Below are positions 19,241 through 27,350 of a stretch of 64,000 nucleotides of DNA, piece by piece. Below the pieces are notes generated by a model. The model ran no database searches. It saw nothing but the letters and a program-made list of their open reading frames with translations, and was not told where the DNA came from. Source of the DNA: an uncultured Clostridia bacterium (GTDB taxonomy: Bacteria; Bacillota; Clostridia; Christensenellales; Aristaeellaceae); assembly GCA_934631985.1 (NCBI GenBank), contig CAKTYE010000004.1, forward strand, positions 11,018-75,017, in the 5' to 3' direction. Made by a program: the position numbers and the translations under genes. The first letter of the stretch is position 1; the number at the start of each line of letters is the position of its first letter.

Positions 19241-20977
19241 TCAGCGCATTGCCGCTTCGATGGTTTCCGCAGCGATGATGCCGGTGGACATGCAGTACTG
19301 CAGCGTCGCGCCGTGACCGCCGTCATCGTAGCCGTAGATGTTGGTGGCAATCAGCTCACCCACGCCGTACAGGCCCGGAATGACCGTCCCTTCCGTGGAC
19401 ACGACCTCGCAGTTATCGGTAATGACCGGGCCGGCATAGGCCGTCAGGACGTAGTTCATCACCGGCACCGCGTAATACGGCCCTTCCCCAATGCCCGTCA
19501 TCAGCTCCGTGGCCTTGCCAAAGTCCACATCCTCCTTGCCCTTCAGCTCATTGTACCGCGCAGCCGTCGCCGTCAGCACCGCGGGATCCGCGCCGATCTT
19601 CTCCGCCAGCTCCTCCAGCGTGTCCGCCTTCACAACGGCGCTGGCATTTTCAAGCATGCCCTCGGACTGCGCTTCATCAAACAGCTCATAGAAAACGCCG
19701 GTGCTGTCGCGCATCATCGCCGCAAGCAGGTAGCATGCAGGCGTGTCCTCCGCCACAAAGCGCTCGCCGTTGCCATTCACCAGCAGATAGTTGGAGGGAG
19801 CCGCCGCCAGCGCCGCGGTCACACCACCCGCAAACGCCGAGGTCTGAGAGGTAATCTTCGCGCCGACTGCCTCGGACAGGCCGATGCCATCGCCGTCGCA
19901 GCCCATGCCGCAGATCAGCACGGCCTTCTTCATGCCGGGCGCCCACTCGTCCATGTACTTCTCGCTGCGCGTCCAGCCGCCGGTTGCCAGCACCACGGCC
20001 TTGGCATGCACGGTTAGCTTGCCGCCGTCCTTCTTTTCCGCAACGGCACCCACCACTGCGCCGTTCTCGTCGGTAAGCAGCTCCGTTGCCTTGGTGTTGT
20101 TGCGCATCGTCAGATGCTCCAGCTTCTGCAAATCATCATAGAAGATCTTCATCATCTGACTGCCGCAGCCGGTCACGTATTCCGTGGGAGAGCCGGGGTT
20201 CGTCAGCCGCGCAACGGTGCCATCCGCAAAGGTTTCCACCATTTCATAGGGCGGATTGTAGCCCATTTCATTGCGCATCCACTGTACGGTGTCGTTGGAA
20301 CGATAGGCGATCTTTTTCACCAGCTCGTCATTGATCTGCCCATGTCCCATGTGCTGGAACCACTGATAGAAATCCTCGGCAGAGAAATAGCCGGTGGGAT
20401 CGTCCTCGTTGGTAGCATAGCAGACCGCACCGCCGGAAAGAGCAGAGGAGCCACCCCAGGATTCCAGCTTTTCAATCACCAACGTTTCCAGTCCGGCCTT
20501 GGCGGTCTCATAGGCAGCCGACATGCCGGACAGGCCGCCGCCGATGACCAGCACATCCACCTCTACAGACTCATCCTCCCCCTTTTCCGGGGTCACAGGA
20601 ATCGCCTTCAGGGCTTCCACATCGCCGCCCGCCTGCGCAAGCGCATCGGCAGCCGCCGCAAGCACCGCGCTGCTGGAGACGGTCGCGCCGCTGACCATAT
20701 CCACGCCCAGCGACTGATACTTCACAATGTCCTGCGGAATGCGGGTAAGCGCATTCTCCGAGACAAGTGCCGTCTCGTTGTTTTCCCCCACCGTCACGCT
20801 GAGGATTGCGTCCGCAGAAACCTCCACACTGACATGTACCTCTCCGCCCATGCCGGTACCCACGCCCTCGTACACGCCGGGGGTATATTGCGCCGTCTGC
20901 TCAGCATAGCCGCTTACCGCCGTCAGCAGCATGCACAGCGTCATGATCCAAGCTGCCAGTTTACCCAAGTGTTTCAT
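19241..20977 (-). CDS. Secreted flavinylated fumarate-reductase-like flavoprotein
   Basis: 578 residues, ATG 20977 behind AGGAGGG. Signal peptide (KHLGKLAAWIMTLCMLLTAVSGYA), then an FMN-binding domain with the ApbE flavinylation motif DMVSGATVSSS (~90), then an FAD_binding_2 reductase domain with VDVLVIGGGLSGMSAAY and a C-terminal YGYDDGGHGATL block. Related exported enzymes reduce fumarate, urocanate, cinnamates or similar acceptors outside the membrane, with electrons passing through the covalent FMN. The acceptor is unknown here. It is divergent from a TetR-type gene over overlapping promoters, so it is probably induced by a small molecule. No ApbE or haem partner is nearby. Confidence 0.9.
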   Translation of the reverse strand: MKHLGKLAAWIMTLCMLLTAVSGYAEQTAQYTPGVYEGVGTGMGGEVHVSVEVSADAILSVTVGENNETALVSENALTRIPQDIVKYQSLGVDMVSGATVSSSAVLAAAADALAQAGGDVEALKAIPVTPEKGEDESVEVDVLVIGGGLSGMSAAYETAKAGLETLVIEKLESWGGSSALSGGAVCYATNEDDPTGYFSAEDFYQWFQHMGHGQINDELVKKIAYRSNDTVQWMRNEMGYNPPYEMVETFADGTVARLTNPGSPTEYVTGCGSQMMKIFYDDLQKLEHLTMRNNTKATELLTDENGAVVGAVAEKKDGGKLTVHAKAVVLATGGWTRSEKYMDEWAPGMKKAVLICGMGCDGDGIGLSEAVGAKITSQTSAFAGGVTAALAAAPSNYLLVNGNGERFVAEDTPACYLLAAMMRDSTGVFYELFDEAQSEGMLENASAVVKADTLEELAEKIGADPAVLTATAARYNELKGKEDVDFGKATELMTGIGEGPYYAVPVMNYVLTAYAGPVITDNCEVVSTEGTVIPGLYGVGELIATNIYGYDDGGHGATLQYCMSTGIIAAETIEAAMR

Positions 20978-21015
20978 GGTATCCCTCCTGATTGTGATAA
21001 ATTTATCCATCGGCG

Positions 21016-21043
21016 TTGAATTCAGTATAAAGTATGTTATAAT
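21016..21043 (+). promoter_or_regulatory. Promoter of the TetR-type regulator
   Basis: TTGAAT (21016-21021), 16 bases, TATAAT (21038-21043), pointing to the TetR gene. It overlaps the opposite-strand promoter of the reductase. Confidence 0.7.
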
Positions 21044-21052
21044 TTTGGTAAA
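21024..21052 (-). promoter_or_regulatory. Promoter of the flavoprotein reductase
   Basis: Minus strand TTTACC (21052-21047), 17 bases, TATACT (21029-21024). Its -35 lies inside the palindrome at 21045-21056. Confidence 0.7.
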
Positions 21053-21076
21053 CCAACAATACCTGCCGTATGTTGG
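21045..21076. promoter_or_regulatory. Candidate TetR operators
   Basis: TTGGTAAACCAA (21045-21056) is a perfect-arm palindrome; CCAACA (21053-21058) and TGTTGG (21071-21076) form a second inverted pair 12 bases apart. They cover the reductase -35 and the TetR transcription start, the places where a repressor would block both genes. Confidence 0.6.
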
Positions 21077-21098
21077 ATTTTTGAACAATGGATGGGAA

Positions 21099-21674
21099 AT
21101 GTTGAAAATGCCGAAGGCCAAAAATGACTACACGAAGAAGCAGATTGCCGCAGCGCTGATGGAATGCCTGCGCAGCAAGCCGCTGAAAAGCATCACGGTG
21201 GCGAACATTACGGCACGCTGCGGCATGAACCGCGGCACGTTTTACTATCATTTTTATGATAAGCAGGAGCTGATCAACTGGATCTATCACATGGAGATCA
21301 CAGAGCCTACGCGCCAGACGCTGGCAGGGCCGCCCGAAGGCTGGAACGAGATCTCCATTTTCGGTCTGAACGTCATGCAGCAGCATCGGGACTTCTATCT
21401 TCAAGCCATGCGTCTGGAGGGGCAGAACGACCTGCGCAGCTATATCAAGTCGGAAATTGAAACAAACTGGTCCATCATGGTAGAGCGTTACAAGGCGCTG
21501 TGTTGTTCCAATCAGGCTACAGATTCACTGACCTTTTACGCCAGCTTTATGGCAAACGGTGCATGGGCCATGTTGATGAAATGGGTGGACACCGGCATGC
21601 GTGAATCGCCTGAAAATTTATCGCAGCTGCTGGATCGCATCGGCGGACAGAGCATGGCGTCTATTCTCTCTTAG
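21099..21674 (+). CDS. TetR-family transcriptional regulator
   Basis: 191 residues from ATG 21099 (weak GGGA site; an ATG three codons on is possible). The N-terminal helix-turn-helix is typical: ITVANITARCGMNRGTFYYH followed by FYDKQELINWIY. The C-terminal ligand domain resembles the DhaS/TetR_C_8 type and ends with a WVDTGMRESPENL segment seen in that group. Divergent orientation and shared operators point to control of the secreted flavoprotein and of itself. Confidence 0.9.
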   Translation: MLKMPKAKNDYTKKQIAAALMECLRSKPLKSITVANITARCGMNRGTFYYHFYDKQELINWIYHMEITEPTRQTLAGPPEGWNEISIFGLNVMQQHRDFYLQAMRLEGQNDLRSYIKSEIETNWSIMVERYKALCCSNQATDSLTFYASFMANGAWAMLMKWVDTGMRESPENLSQLLDRIGGQSMASILS

Positions 21675-21726
21675 ATTGTCATACATGTTATTGATAAAGC
21701 AGCAATCAAATTACTCGCCGCGATGT

Positions 21727-22320
21727 TCACGATTCATCCTTTTGATTTGAGACTGACGCATTTTCATTGTGTTTAGTTGTTTCATCTGCGTCATGCCATG
21801 TAATTTTCTTCTGCCGTATTCTCTGTTTCCCCTTACCGTAGGCAGAAACACCTAGCTTTACCAGTATCCCGACTGGCTCATAGTATCCTTCTATGCCATT
21901 CTTTTCTGCCTTTTTTGAGCGTAAGGCGAAAAAGATGATGCCTAACGGCACAAGCATAAATGCACATATGCTCAAAATTCTAAATAGAGTTACATAGCCG
22001 CTAAATATTACCGCTTCCAAGAGTGCGCATAAATAGGTTGCCATTCCAAGCATACCGCAGGTCAAAATGAATTTCCATGTTTGTCTTGACAGACCCATCC
22101 ATATGCAGGCAGCCGCATAAAGCAATTCAAGAATCGCCATAATTGTCTCTACAAGAAATCCCCACATATAGATCGGACTATCCGCGTTATTCAGCGCTTC
22201 TGCAATACGAGGATACAGCCTGACAAATTTTATCAGCACACGAACAGCCTGCGTGCATACGTATATGCCATAAGTTGTAAAAAACAATCCAGCAGTATAT
22301 TGCAAAGTTTTTCTTTTCAT
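21727..22320 (-). CDS. AT-rich four-helix membrane protein, unknown
   Basis: 197 residues from ATG 22320 behind TTGGAGGA; a promoter TTGACA-18-TAAACT lies at 22391-22362 on the minus strand. Four membrane helices are predicted (~8-30, 50-75, 82-100, 108-130), then a basic, polar tail rich in Lys, Asn and His. I do not recognise the family. The gene and its flanks are visibly more AT-rich than the neighbours, with AAA/AAT/TTT-rich codon use, suggesting recent acquisition. Confidence 0.75.
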   Translation of the reverse strand: MKRKTLQYTAGLFFTTYGIYVCTQAVRVLIKFVRLYPRIAEALNNADSPIYMWGFLVETIMAILELLYAAACIWMGLSRQTWKFILTCGMLGMATYLCALLEAVIFSGYVTLFRILSICAFMLVPLGIIFFALRSKKAEKNGIEGYYEPVGILVKLGVSAYGKGKQRIRQKKITWHDADETTKHNENASVSNQKDES

Positions 22321-22488
22321 TCTGCTTTTTCCTCCAAGTTTCCGTTCACGTCCTTGTTCATAGTTTATCATTTACTTTCCATCGTTGTCAATCTATACCA
22401 TGGAGCCTAGTTTGCTTTTTCTTAAATTCAAGCAAGTTTCCCATATAAACGTTAAACGCTATGTTTGAACTTTTACCAAAACAATAAG

Positions 22489-22545
22489 AGCATAGCCGCT
22501 TTCTCCCCCGCGTTACCCTTTCGCAGGCAGAAAGCAGCTATGCTC
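22489..22545. terminator. Terminator after the SNF2 gene
   Basis: AGCATAGCCGCTTTCT pairs with AGAAAGCAGCTATGCT with one mismatch. T-rich flanks exist on both sides, but it lies directly after the SNF2 stop on the minus strand. Confidence 0.75.
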
Positions 22546-22560
22546 CAAATTTTCTTTATC

Positions 22561-25500
22561 TTATGCAAACAATGCGCGAATATCCTGCTCCGTCAACCGG
22601 GTCACCAGTTCCTCGCCGGGGGTGATGAGCTGATCGAACAGCGCTTTCTTGCGCTGCCCCAGCGCCACCACCTGCTCCTCAATGGATTCGTGGGTCACCA
22701 GCCGCAGCACCTCCACCTTGTGGGTCTGACCGATGCGATGCGCGCGGTCCGTGGCCTGATCCTCGGCAGCAGGATTCCACCAGGGGTCATAGTGAATCAC
22801 CATGTCCGCGCCCGTCAGGTTCAGGCCTGTACCGCCAGCCTTCAGGGAGATCAGGAAAATCTGCGTGTCGCCCTCGTTGAACTCCTTCGTCATTTCCATG
22901 CGGCGGTTCGCAGGGGTCTCGCCATCCAAATACATGCAGGAATAGCCCGCCGCTTCCAGCTGCTTGCGCAGAATTTTCAGCATGGACGTGAACTGGGAGA
23001 ACAGCAACACGCGGCGGCCTGCCGCCATGGCCCCCGGCAGCACCTCCAGCAGCATTTCCAGCTTGCCGGAGGAGCCGGTGTAGTCCGGCAGCACCAGCGC
23101 CGGATGGCAGCAGATCTGCCGCAGCTCGGTGATGGCCGCCAGCACCTCTGTGCGGCCCCGGCCCAGGCCCTTTTCGGTCATGACGTGATCCACCCGCTCC
23201 TTCAGGCGAATCATCGCCGCCTGATAGACCTTCAATTGCTCGGGCGTCATCTGGGCCGTCAGCACTTCCTCGATCTTGTCGGGAAGCTCGGTCAGCACGT
23301 CCTTCTTCAGGCGGCGCATCAGGAAGGGGCGAATGCGCTTGCGCAGGTCCTCGGCATCGTGACCATCCTGATAGCGGCGCAGAAACGCGCTGTAGCTGTT
23401 CAGATACCCCGGCAGCACAAAGTCAAAGATGCTCCACAGCTCGCCCGCGCTGTTCTCCATGGGCGTACCCGTCAGTGCGAAGCGGGTCTGCGCCTGCAAT
23501 TGCTTCACCGCCACCGCGCCGACGCTGCCCGCATTCTTGATATGCTGGGCCTCATCGAGGATTACAAAGCGGAAAGGAATGTCCGTCAGCTGGTCGATGT
23601 CCCGGCGAATCAGCGGGTAGGACGTGATCAGCACGTCCACATCCCCGGCTTCCTTGACATGGCGAATTTGGTTGGAGCGCTGCACACTGGAGCCGCCCAG
23701 CACCATCACGGACAGGTCAGGTGCAAAGCGGTTGATCTCGCTGAGCCAGTTGTAGGCCAGGGACGTGGGTGCAACCACCAGCGACACGCTGTGCGCCTGA
23801 TTCTGATGCACATCCTGAAGCAGCGCGATCACCTGCACCGTTTTGCCCAGACCCATGTCATCCGCCAGCACGCCGCCCATGTGCAGCCGATCCAGCGTTT
23901 TCAACCAGTGATAGCCGCGCTGCTGATAGGGCCGCAGGGTCAGTCCCTTCGGCAGCTCAATGTCGCCCTCCTCCGGCTCGGAGAGCGCCGCAATGGTGTC
24001 CTTCACGCTGCGCTCCACCTCCACAGGCAGGTGGCAGTTTTCCAGCAGGCTGTTCAGGTAGCAGGTGCGGTAGGAGCGCAGGCTGATGGCGTCCCCGTTG
24101 GGGCATACCTTGTCGATGCCCTCCAGCACGGCGGCCTCATACACGCTGTCCGCCAGCTCCTGCCACTCGTCCATGTCGCTCAGGTCCAGGAAGGAGCCGT
24201 CCTTCAGGCGGAAATATTTCCGCCGCTTTGCCAACGCTTCCAGAATGCCCATGATCTCCTGGGCAGGCTCACCGTCCTCGGTAAAGCTCAGCTCCAGTCG
24301 GTTGCCGTTCAGCCCCATGCGGCCCCGCAGAATGGGACGGCGGGGCGTCATCTTCTTGAAATCCTTGCTCAGATAGACCTCGCAGCTTTGCTGCAAGCGG
24401 CCCACGCCCTCGGAGACAAAGTTGAAAATAGCCTCCTGCCCCGTGAGGTACACGCGACCCTTCCGCACATAAAAACCGGAGTTTGCCAGCGTATCCAACA
24501 CCTGACGCTCCGCCGCCGCGTCCCGCAGCAGGAACTTCTCGCCCTTGCTCAGGGGCGCGTCGGGGATCTCCTCATCAAAGGGGTCGATCTCCCTGTCACC
24601 GTAGCACAGCAGCGTTTTGGCGACGACCTCCTTGCCCTCCTTGTCCAGGTAAATGCGGGGAACCAGCGGGAGCTTGACCAGCTGCTTTTCCAGCTCGCTG
24701 TCCATGTCCACCACGCCCGTCAGCTTCAGGAAGGGGATCAGCTCGCCCACCACGCGGGCGGTCTCCCGGGTGGGATAATCAAAGGCACTGCGGCCCTCGT
24801 ACTGCTCCGCCAGCAGCACCCGCAGCACACTCTGCTGGCTGGGGTCTACGGCGATGACCGCCCCGGAAAAGATGCCATAGGCACAGGAGGTAGTCAGCGG
24901 TACAAAGTCCTTCGGGAACCGCGCCGTCACCGTCAGTCCCCGCAGGGAGCCGGTCACGCGGTAAAACAGCGGGAGCTTCGCCTCCCGCACCCGCTTGATG
25001 TGATAGGCCTTGCCATCCACCGCCATGCGGAAGGAGAGGTTCTTCAGCTCTGCCAGCACCGCCGCCGCAAAGGGCTCCGGCAGCGGCATGACCCGCAGGT
25101 CCGCCCCGCGCAGGCTGGTGCCTGCTTCCTTCTGTGCCAGGCACAGTGCCTTCAAAATATCCAGAATACGGTTTTCGGCGGGGGTAAAGTGCATCCATTC
25201 CGGCTGAAAGGTGAAGCCCTTGCCGAAGCTCAGCGCTTCGCGGGTCTCCATACTTTCAATAAACTGCGGAATGCTCCGCACCACATAAAGCCGTTCCTCG
25301 CCCACGCGCAGGCCGATGCGGATCCTCGGCATATCGCGGGATTCTTCACTTTCATACAGCAGGGTGATCTCCATGCGGAGGGTACCGTCCTCCGGCAGGG
25401 TACGTTCCATGGCGCTGAGCAGCTTCGGGCCCGCAACGGCAGCCTTGCGCCGCAATAGCTCCTCCAGTGCGCCGGATTCCTGCGCCAATAACGTCGCGGC

Positions 25501-25728
25501 AACGACGTGGCGGCACGCGCCCGTGTTCTGATACGTCTCGCAGCCGCAGCGGGCAGGGCCATCCAGGCTGAACACGACTTCCTGCCGGGGACTTCCGGCA
25601 ACAACATAACGCAGCGACGTGGCGCTGGTTTCCAGCACACGAACGCCGCCGCGCTGATACATGGACTCACCGGCGTTCCATTCTTCCTCACCGGCCAGCA
25701 TTTTCAAACGATAGGGGCCCTGTGTCAT
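22561..25728 (-). CDS. SWIM-domain SNF2-family helicase-like ATPase
   Basis: 1055 residues. A SWIM zinc motif near residue 60 (CGCETYQNTGACRH) is followed by a long bacterial SNF2-associated region, then the two RecA lobes: Walker A DDMGLGKTVQ (~622), DEAQ box LDEAQHIKN (~724), ALTGTPMEN, and lobe-2 motifs LLFSQFTSM, LISLKAGGTGLNLT and DRAHRIGQTHKVEV. Such Firmicutes proteins are ATP-driven double-strand DNA translocases; roles in transcription recycling or repair are proposed. It stands alone, without restriction or modification genes nearby. The ribosome site is weak (GGAG 14 bases upstream). Confidence 0.93.
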   Translation of the reverse strand: MTQGPYRLKMLAGEEEWNAGESMYQRGGVRVLETSATSLRYVVAGSPRQEVVFSLDGPARCGCETYQNTGACRHVVAATLLAQESGALEELLRRKAAVAGPKLLSAMERTLPEDGTLRMEITLLYESEESRDMPRIRIGLRVGEERLYVVRSIPQFIESMETREALSFGKGFTFQPEWMHFTPAENRILDILKALCLAQKEAGTSLRGADLRVMPLPEPFAAAVLAELKNLSFRMAVDGKAYHIKRVREAKLPLFYRVTGSLRGLTVTARFPKDFVPLTTSCAYGIFSGAVIAVDPSQQSVLRVLLAEQYEGRSAFDYPTRETARVVGELIPFLKLTGVVDMDSELEKQLVKLPLVPRIYLDKEGKEVVAKTLLCYGDREIDPFDEEIPDAPLSKGEKFLLRDAAAERQVLDTLANSGFYVRKGRVYLTGQEAIFNFVSEGVGRLQQSCEVYLSKDFKKMTPRRPILRGRMGLNGNRLELSFTEDGEPAQEIMGILEALAKRRKYFRLKDGSFLDLSDMDEWQELADSVYEAAVLEGIDKVCPNGDAISLRSYRTCYLNSLLENCHLPVEVERSVKDTIAALSEPEEGDIELPKGLTLRPYQQRGYHWLKTLDRLHMGGVLADDMGLGKTVQVIALLQDVHQNQAHSVSLVVAPTSLAYNWLSEINRFAPDLSVMVLGGSSVQRSNQIRHVKEAGDVDVLITSYPLIRRDIDQLTDIPFRFVILDEAQHIKNAGSVGAVAVKQLQAQTRFALTGTPMENSAGELWSIFDFVLPGYLNSYSAFLRRYQDGHDAEDLRKRIRPFLMRRLKKDVLTELPDKIEEVLTAQMTPEQLKVYQAAMIRLKERVDHVMTEKGLGRGRTEVLAAITELRQICCHPALVLPDYTGSSGKLEMLLEVLPGAMAAGRRVLLFSQFTSMLKILRKQLEAAGYSCMYLDGETPANRRMEMTKEFNEGDTQIFLISLKAGGTGLNLTGADMVIHYDPWWNPAAEDQATDRAHRIGQTHKVEVLRLVTHESIEEQVVALGQRKKALFDQLITPGEELVTRLTEQDIRALFA

Positions 25729-26162
25729 ATCGGTCGTTCACTCCATACAGTCACATGTTCCGACGCCAAAAAAACGGCATCCTTTCCCACTTCGCCATGC
25801 GCACTGCGAATCCCTGCTAGATAAAGAAAAGTTTTCGCGCGGAAATGGAAGGTAGCGGGGGAATACCCATGGCTATTGGGGATTCCTGCGGGGAGTTTAT
25901 CCTCCACCATCCGTCCTGTGGACGGATGATCCCCCTCCTTCTGCGGAAAGAGGCTAGCAGAAGTCTCGTGCTAGCGCGGAGCGCAGCTTTGCTGCTACCT
26001 TGCCACATGATGGAACGTGCAATTCAAGTATTTGTTCAAGCCTTCAGCATAGCTGCACACTGCCTTTCCTCTACATAAAGAAAGGCACCCTTTTCCCTCT
26101 CCCCGCATATTCTCCCCAGTGTGGGGAAACTCCGGTGCGCATGCTCACAGGAGGGAATGCCT
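25729..26162. other. Gene-free gap with half of a MITE-like element
   Basis: 25896-25954 matches one end of the 198-bp family: TTTATCCTCCACCATCCGTCC, then GGACGGATGATCCCCCTCC and CTTCTGCGG. The opposite end is absent. The rest, to the ribosome site of the NlpC/P60 gene, shows no coding or RNA signature I can name. Confidence 0.6.
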
Positions 26163-26843
26163 ATGAAACTCACCAACTTCCTCACCCAGGTCTCCGCCAT
26201 CGCTGCGGAAAGTCCCCGCTACCGTCTTGGCGGCGATGGACGCGACGGCACCTGCGACTGCATTGGACTGATCATCGGCGCGATCCGCCGCGCAGGCGGA
26301 AGCTGGCCCGGTACCCATGGCACCAATTATGCCGCCCGTTATGAGACCCTCGACCTGCGCCCGCTGGAAACTGTTAGTCAGCTTCGGCTGGGCGATATTG
26401 TCTATAAGGCCCATGAAAAGGGCGCAAAGGGCTGGTCCCTGCCCCAGCGGTATTGGTCCGGGACCGACCTGCGGGATTATTATCACGTCGGCGTGGTGAC
26501 AAGCGTCTCTCCACTGGAGATCACCCACTGCACCACCTCCGGCATCCGCCGGGATACGCGGCTGGGACAGTGGCGCTTTGTCGGCTGGCTGAAGCGGGTG
26601 AATAAGCCCGAGACCCCCGGCCTGCCTGCGCCTGTTCTCACCATGCGGGTCACCTCCCCCAATGGTCAGCCTGTAAAGCTCCGCGCACAGCCCACCAAGA
26701 AAAGCAGCCTGTATTGGAACGTCCCCGTGGGCGCAGAGGTCACCGTGCTGGCGCAAAACACCGGGTCGGACGGCTGGTATGAGGTACTGTATGGCAAGCA
26801 GCGCGGCTATATGATGGTAGAGTTTCTGACCACAATCTCCTAA
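26163..26843 (+). CDS. NlpC/P60 peptidase-like protein with C-terminal SH3 domain
   Basis: 226 residues from ATG 26163 behind AGGAGGGA. Catalytic Cys in GTCDCIGLIIG (~residue 33) and His in YYHVGVV (~102) fit the NlpC/P60 papain-like fold of gamma-D-Glu-diamino acid endopeptidases. An SH3 repeat covers ~155-220 (VKLRAQPTKK ... QRGYMMVEFL). There is no signal peptide, so it may be a lysin released through a holin, a prophage remnant, or an enzyme exported otherwise. No phage gene is adjacent. Confidence 0.85.
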   Translation: MKLTNFLTQVSAIAAESPRYRLGGDGRDGTCDCIGLIIGAIRRAGGSWPGTHGTNYAARYETLDLRPLETVSQLRLGDIVYKAHEKGAKGWSLPQRYWSGTDLRDYYHVGVVTSVSPLEITHCTTSGIRRDTRLGQWRFVGWLKRVNKPETPGLPAPVLTMRVTSPNGQPVKLRAQPTKKSSLYWNVPVGAEVTVLAQNTGSDGWYEVLYGKQRGYMMVEFLTTIS

Positions 26844-26852
26844 CACAAAAGA

Positions 26853-26886
26853 GCGAGGGAGACACAACTCCCTCGCCCGATGTTTT
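26853..26886 (+). terminator. Terminator of the NlpC/P60 gene
   Basis: GCGAGGGAG ACACAA CTCCCTCGC followed by TTTTTT. The arms match those of the family-B palindromes but lack the inner CTTCTGTGCCAGAAG. Confidence 0.85.
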
Positions 26887-26894
26887 TTGAAAAT

Positions 26895-27344
26895 TTAGAA
26901 GTTCTTGGTGCTGTCCAGCAGGATCGTCACTGGCCCGTCGTTGATCAGCTGCACCTCCATGTGGGTGCGGAAGCGGCCCGTTGCCACCCGAATGCCCTGC
27001 GCACACCATGCCGCTACCAGCTGCTCATATAGGGCGTTTGCTTCCTCGGGACGGGCGGCGGCAATGAAGCTGGGACGACGGCCGCCCCGCGCATCGCCGT
27101 ACAGGGTGAACTGACTTACCGCCAAAATCGCCCCGCCAACATCCTTCAGGCTCAGGTTCATCTTGTCCTCCGCGTCCTCAAATACGCGCAGGTTCGGCAC
27201 CTTGTCCGCCATGTAGCGGAGATCCTTCTCCGTGTCCTCGGTGCTTACGCCGATCAATACCATAAAGCCGGGGCCGATCTTCCCCACCGTCTCCCCCGCC
27301 ACCGTAACGGAGGCTTCCTTTACCCGCTGAACTACGCAACGCAT
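26895..27344 (-). CDS. dtd: D-aminoacyl-tRNA deacylase
   Basis: 149 residues, usual length. Active-site blocks [10 protein letters not shown] and the cross-subunit Gly-cisPro motif GPVT near the C-terminus are present. The enzyme removes D-amino acids (and glycine from tRNA-Ala) wrongly attached to tRNA. It follows rel by 6 bases, as the last gene of the recJ-rel-dtd operon, an order common in Firmicutes. Confidence 0.96.
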   Translation of the reverse strand: MRCVVQRVKEASVTVAGETVGKIGPGFMVLIGVSTEDTEKDLRYMADKVPNLRVFEDAEDKMNLSLKDVGGAILAVSQFTLYGDARGGRRPSFIAAARPEEANALYEQLVAAWCAQGIRVATGRFRTHMEVQLINDGPVTILLDSTKNF

Positions 27345-27350
27345 ACGCTC

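Noticed and set aside
22465..25458. 997-codon open frame antisense to the SNF2 gene
   Set aside because: Its amino-acid composition is that of a shadow frame, and the opposite strand has unambiguous SNF2 motifs.
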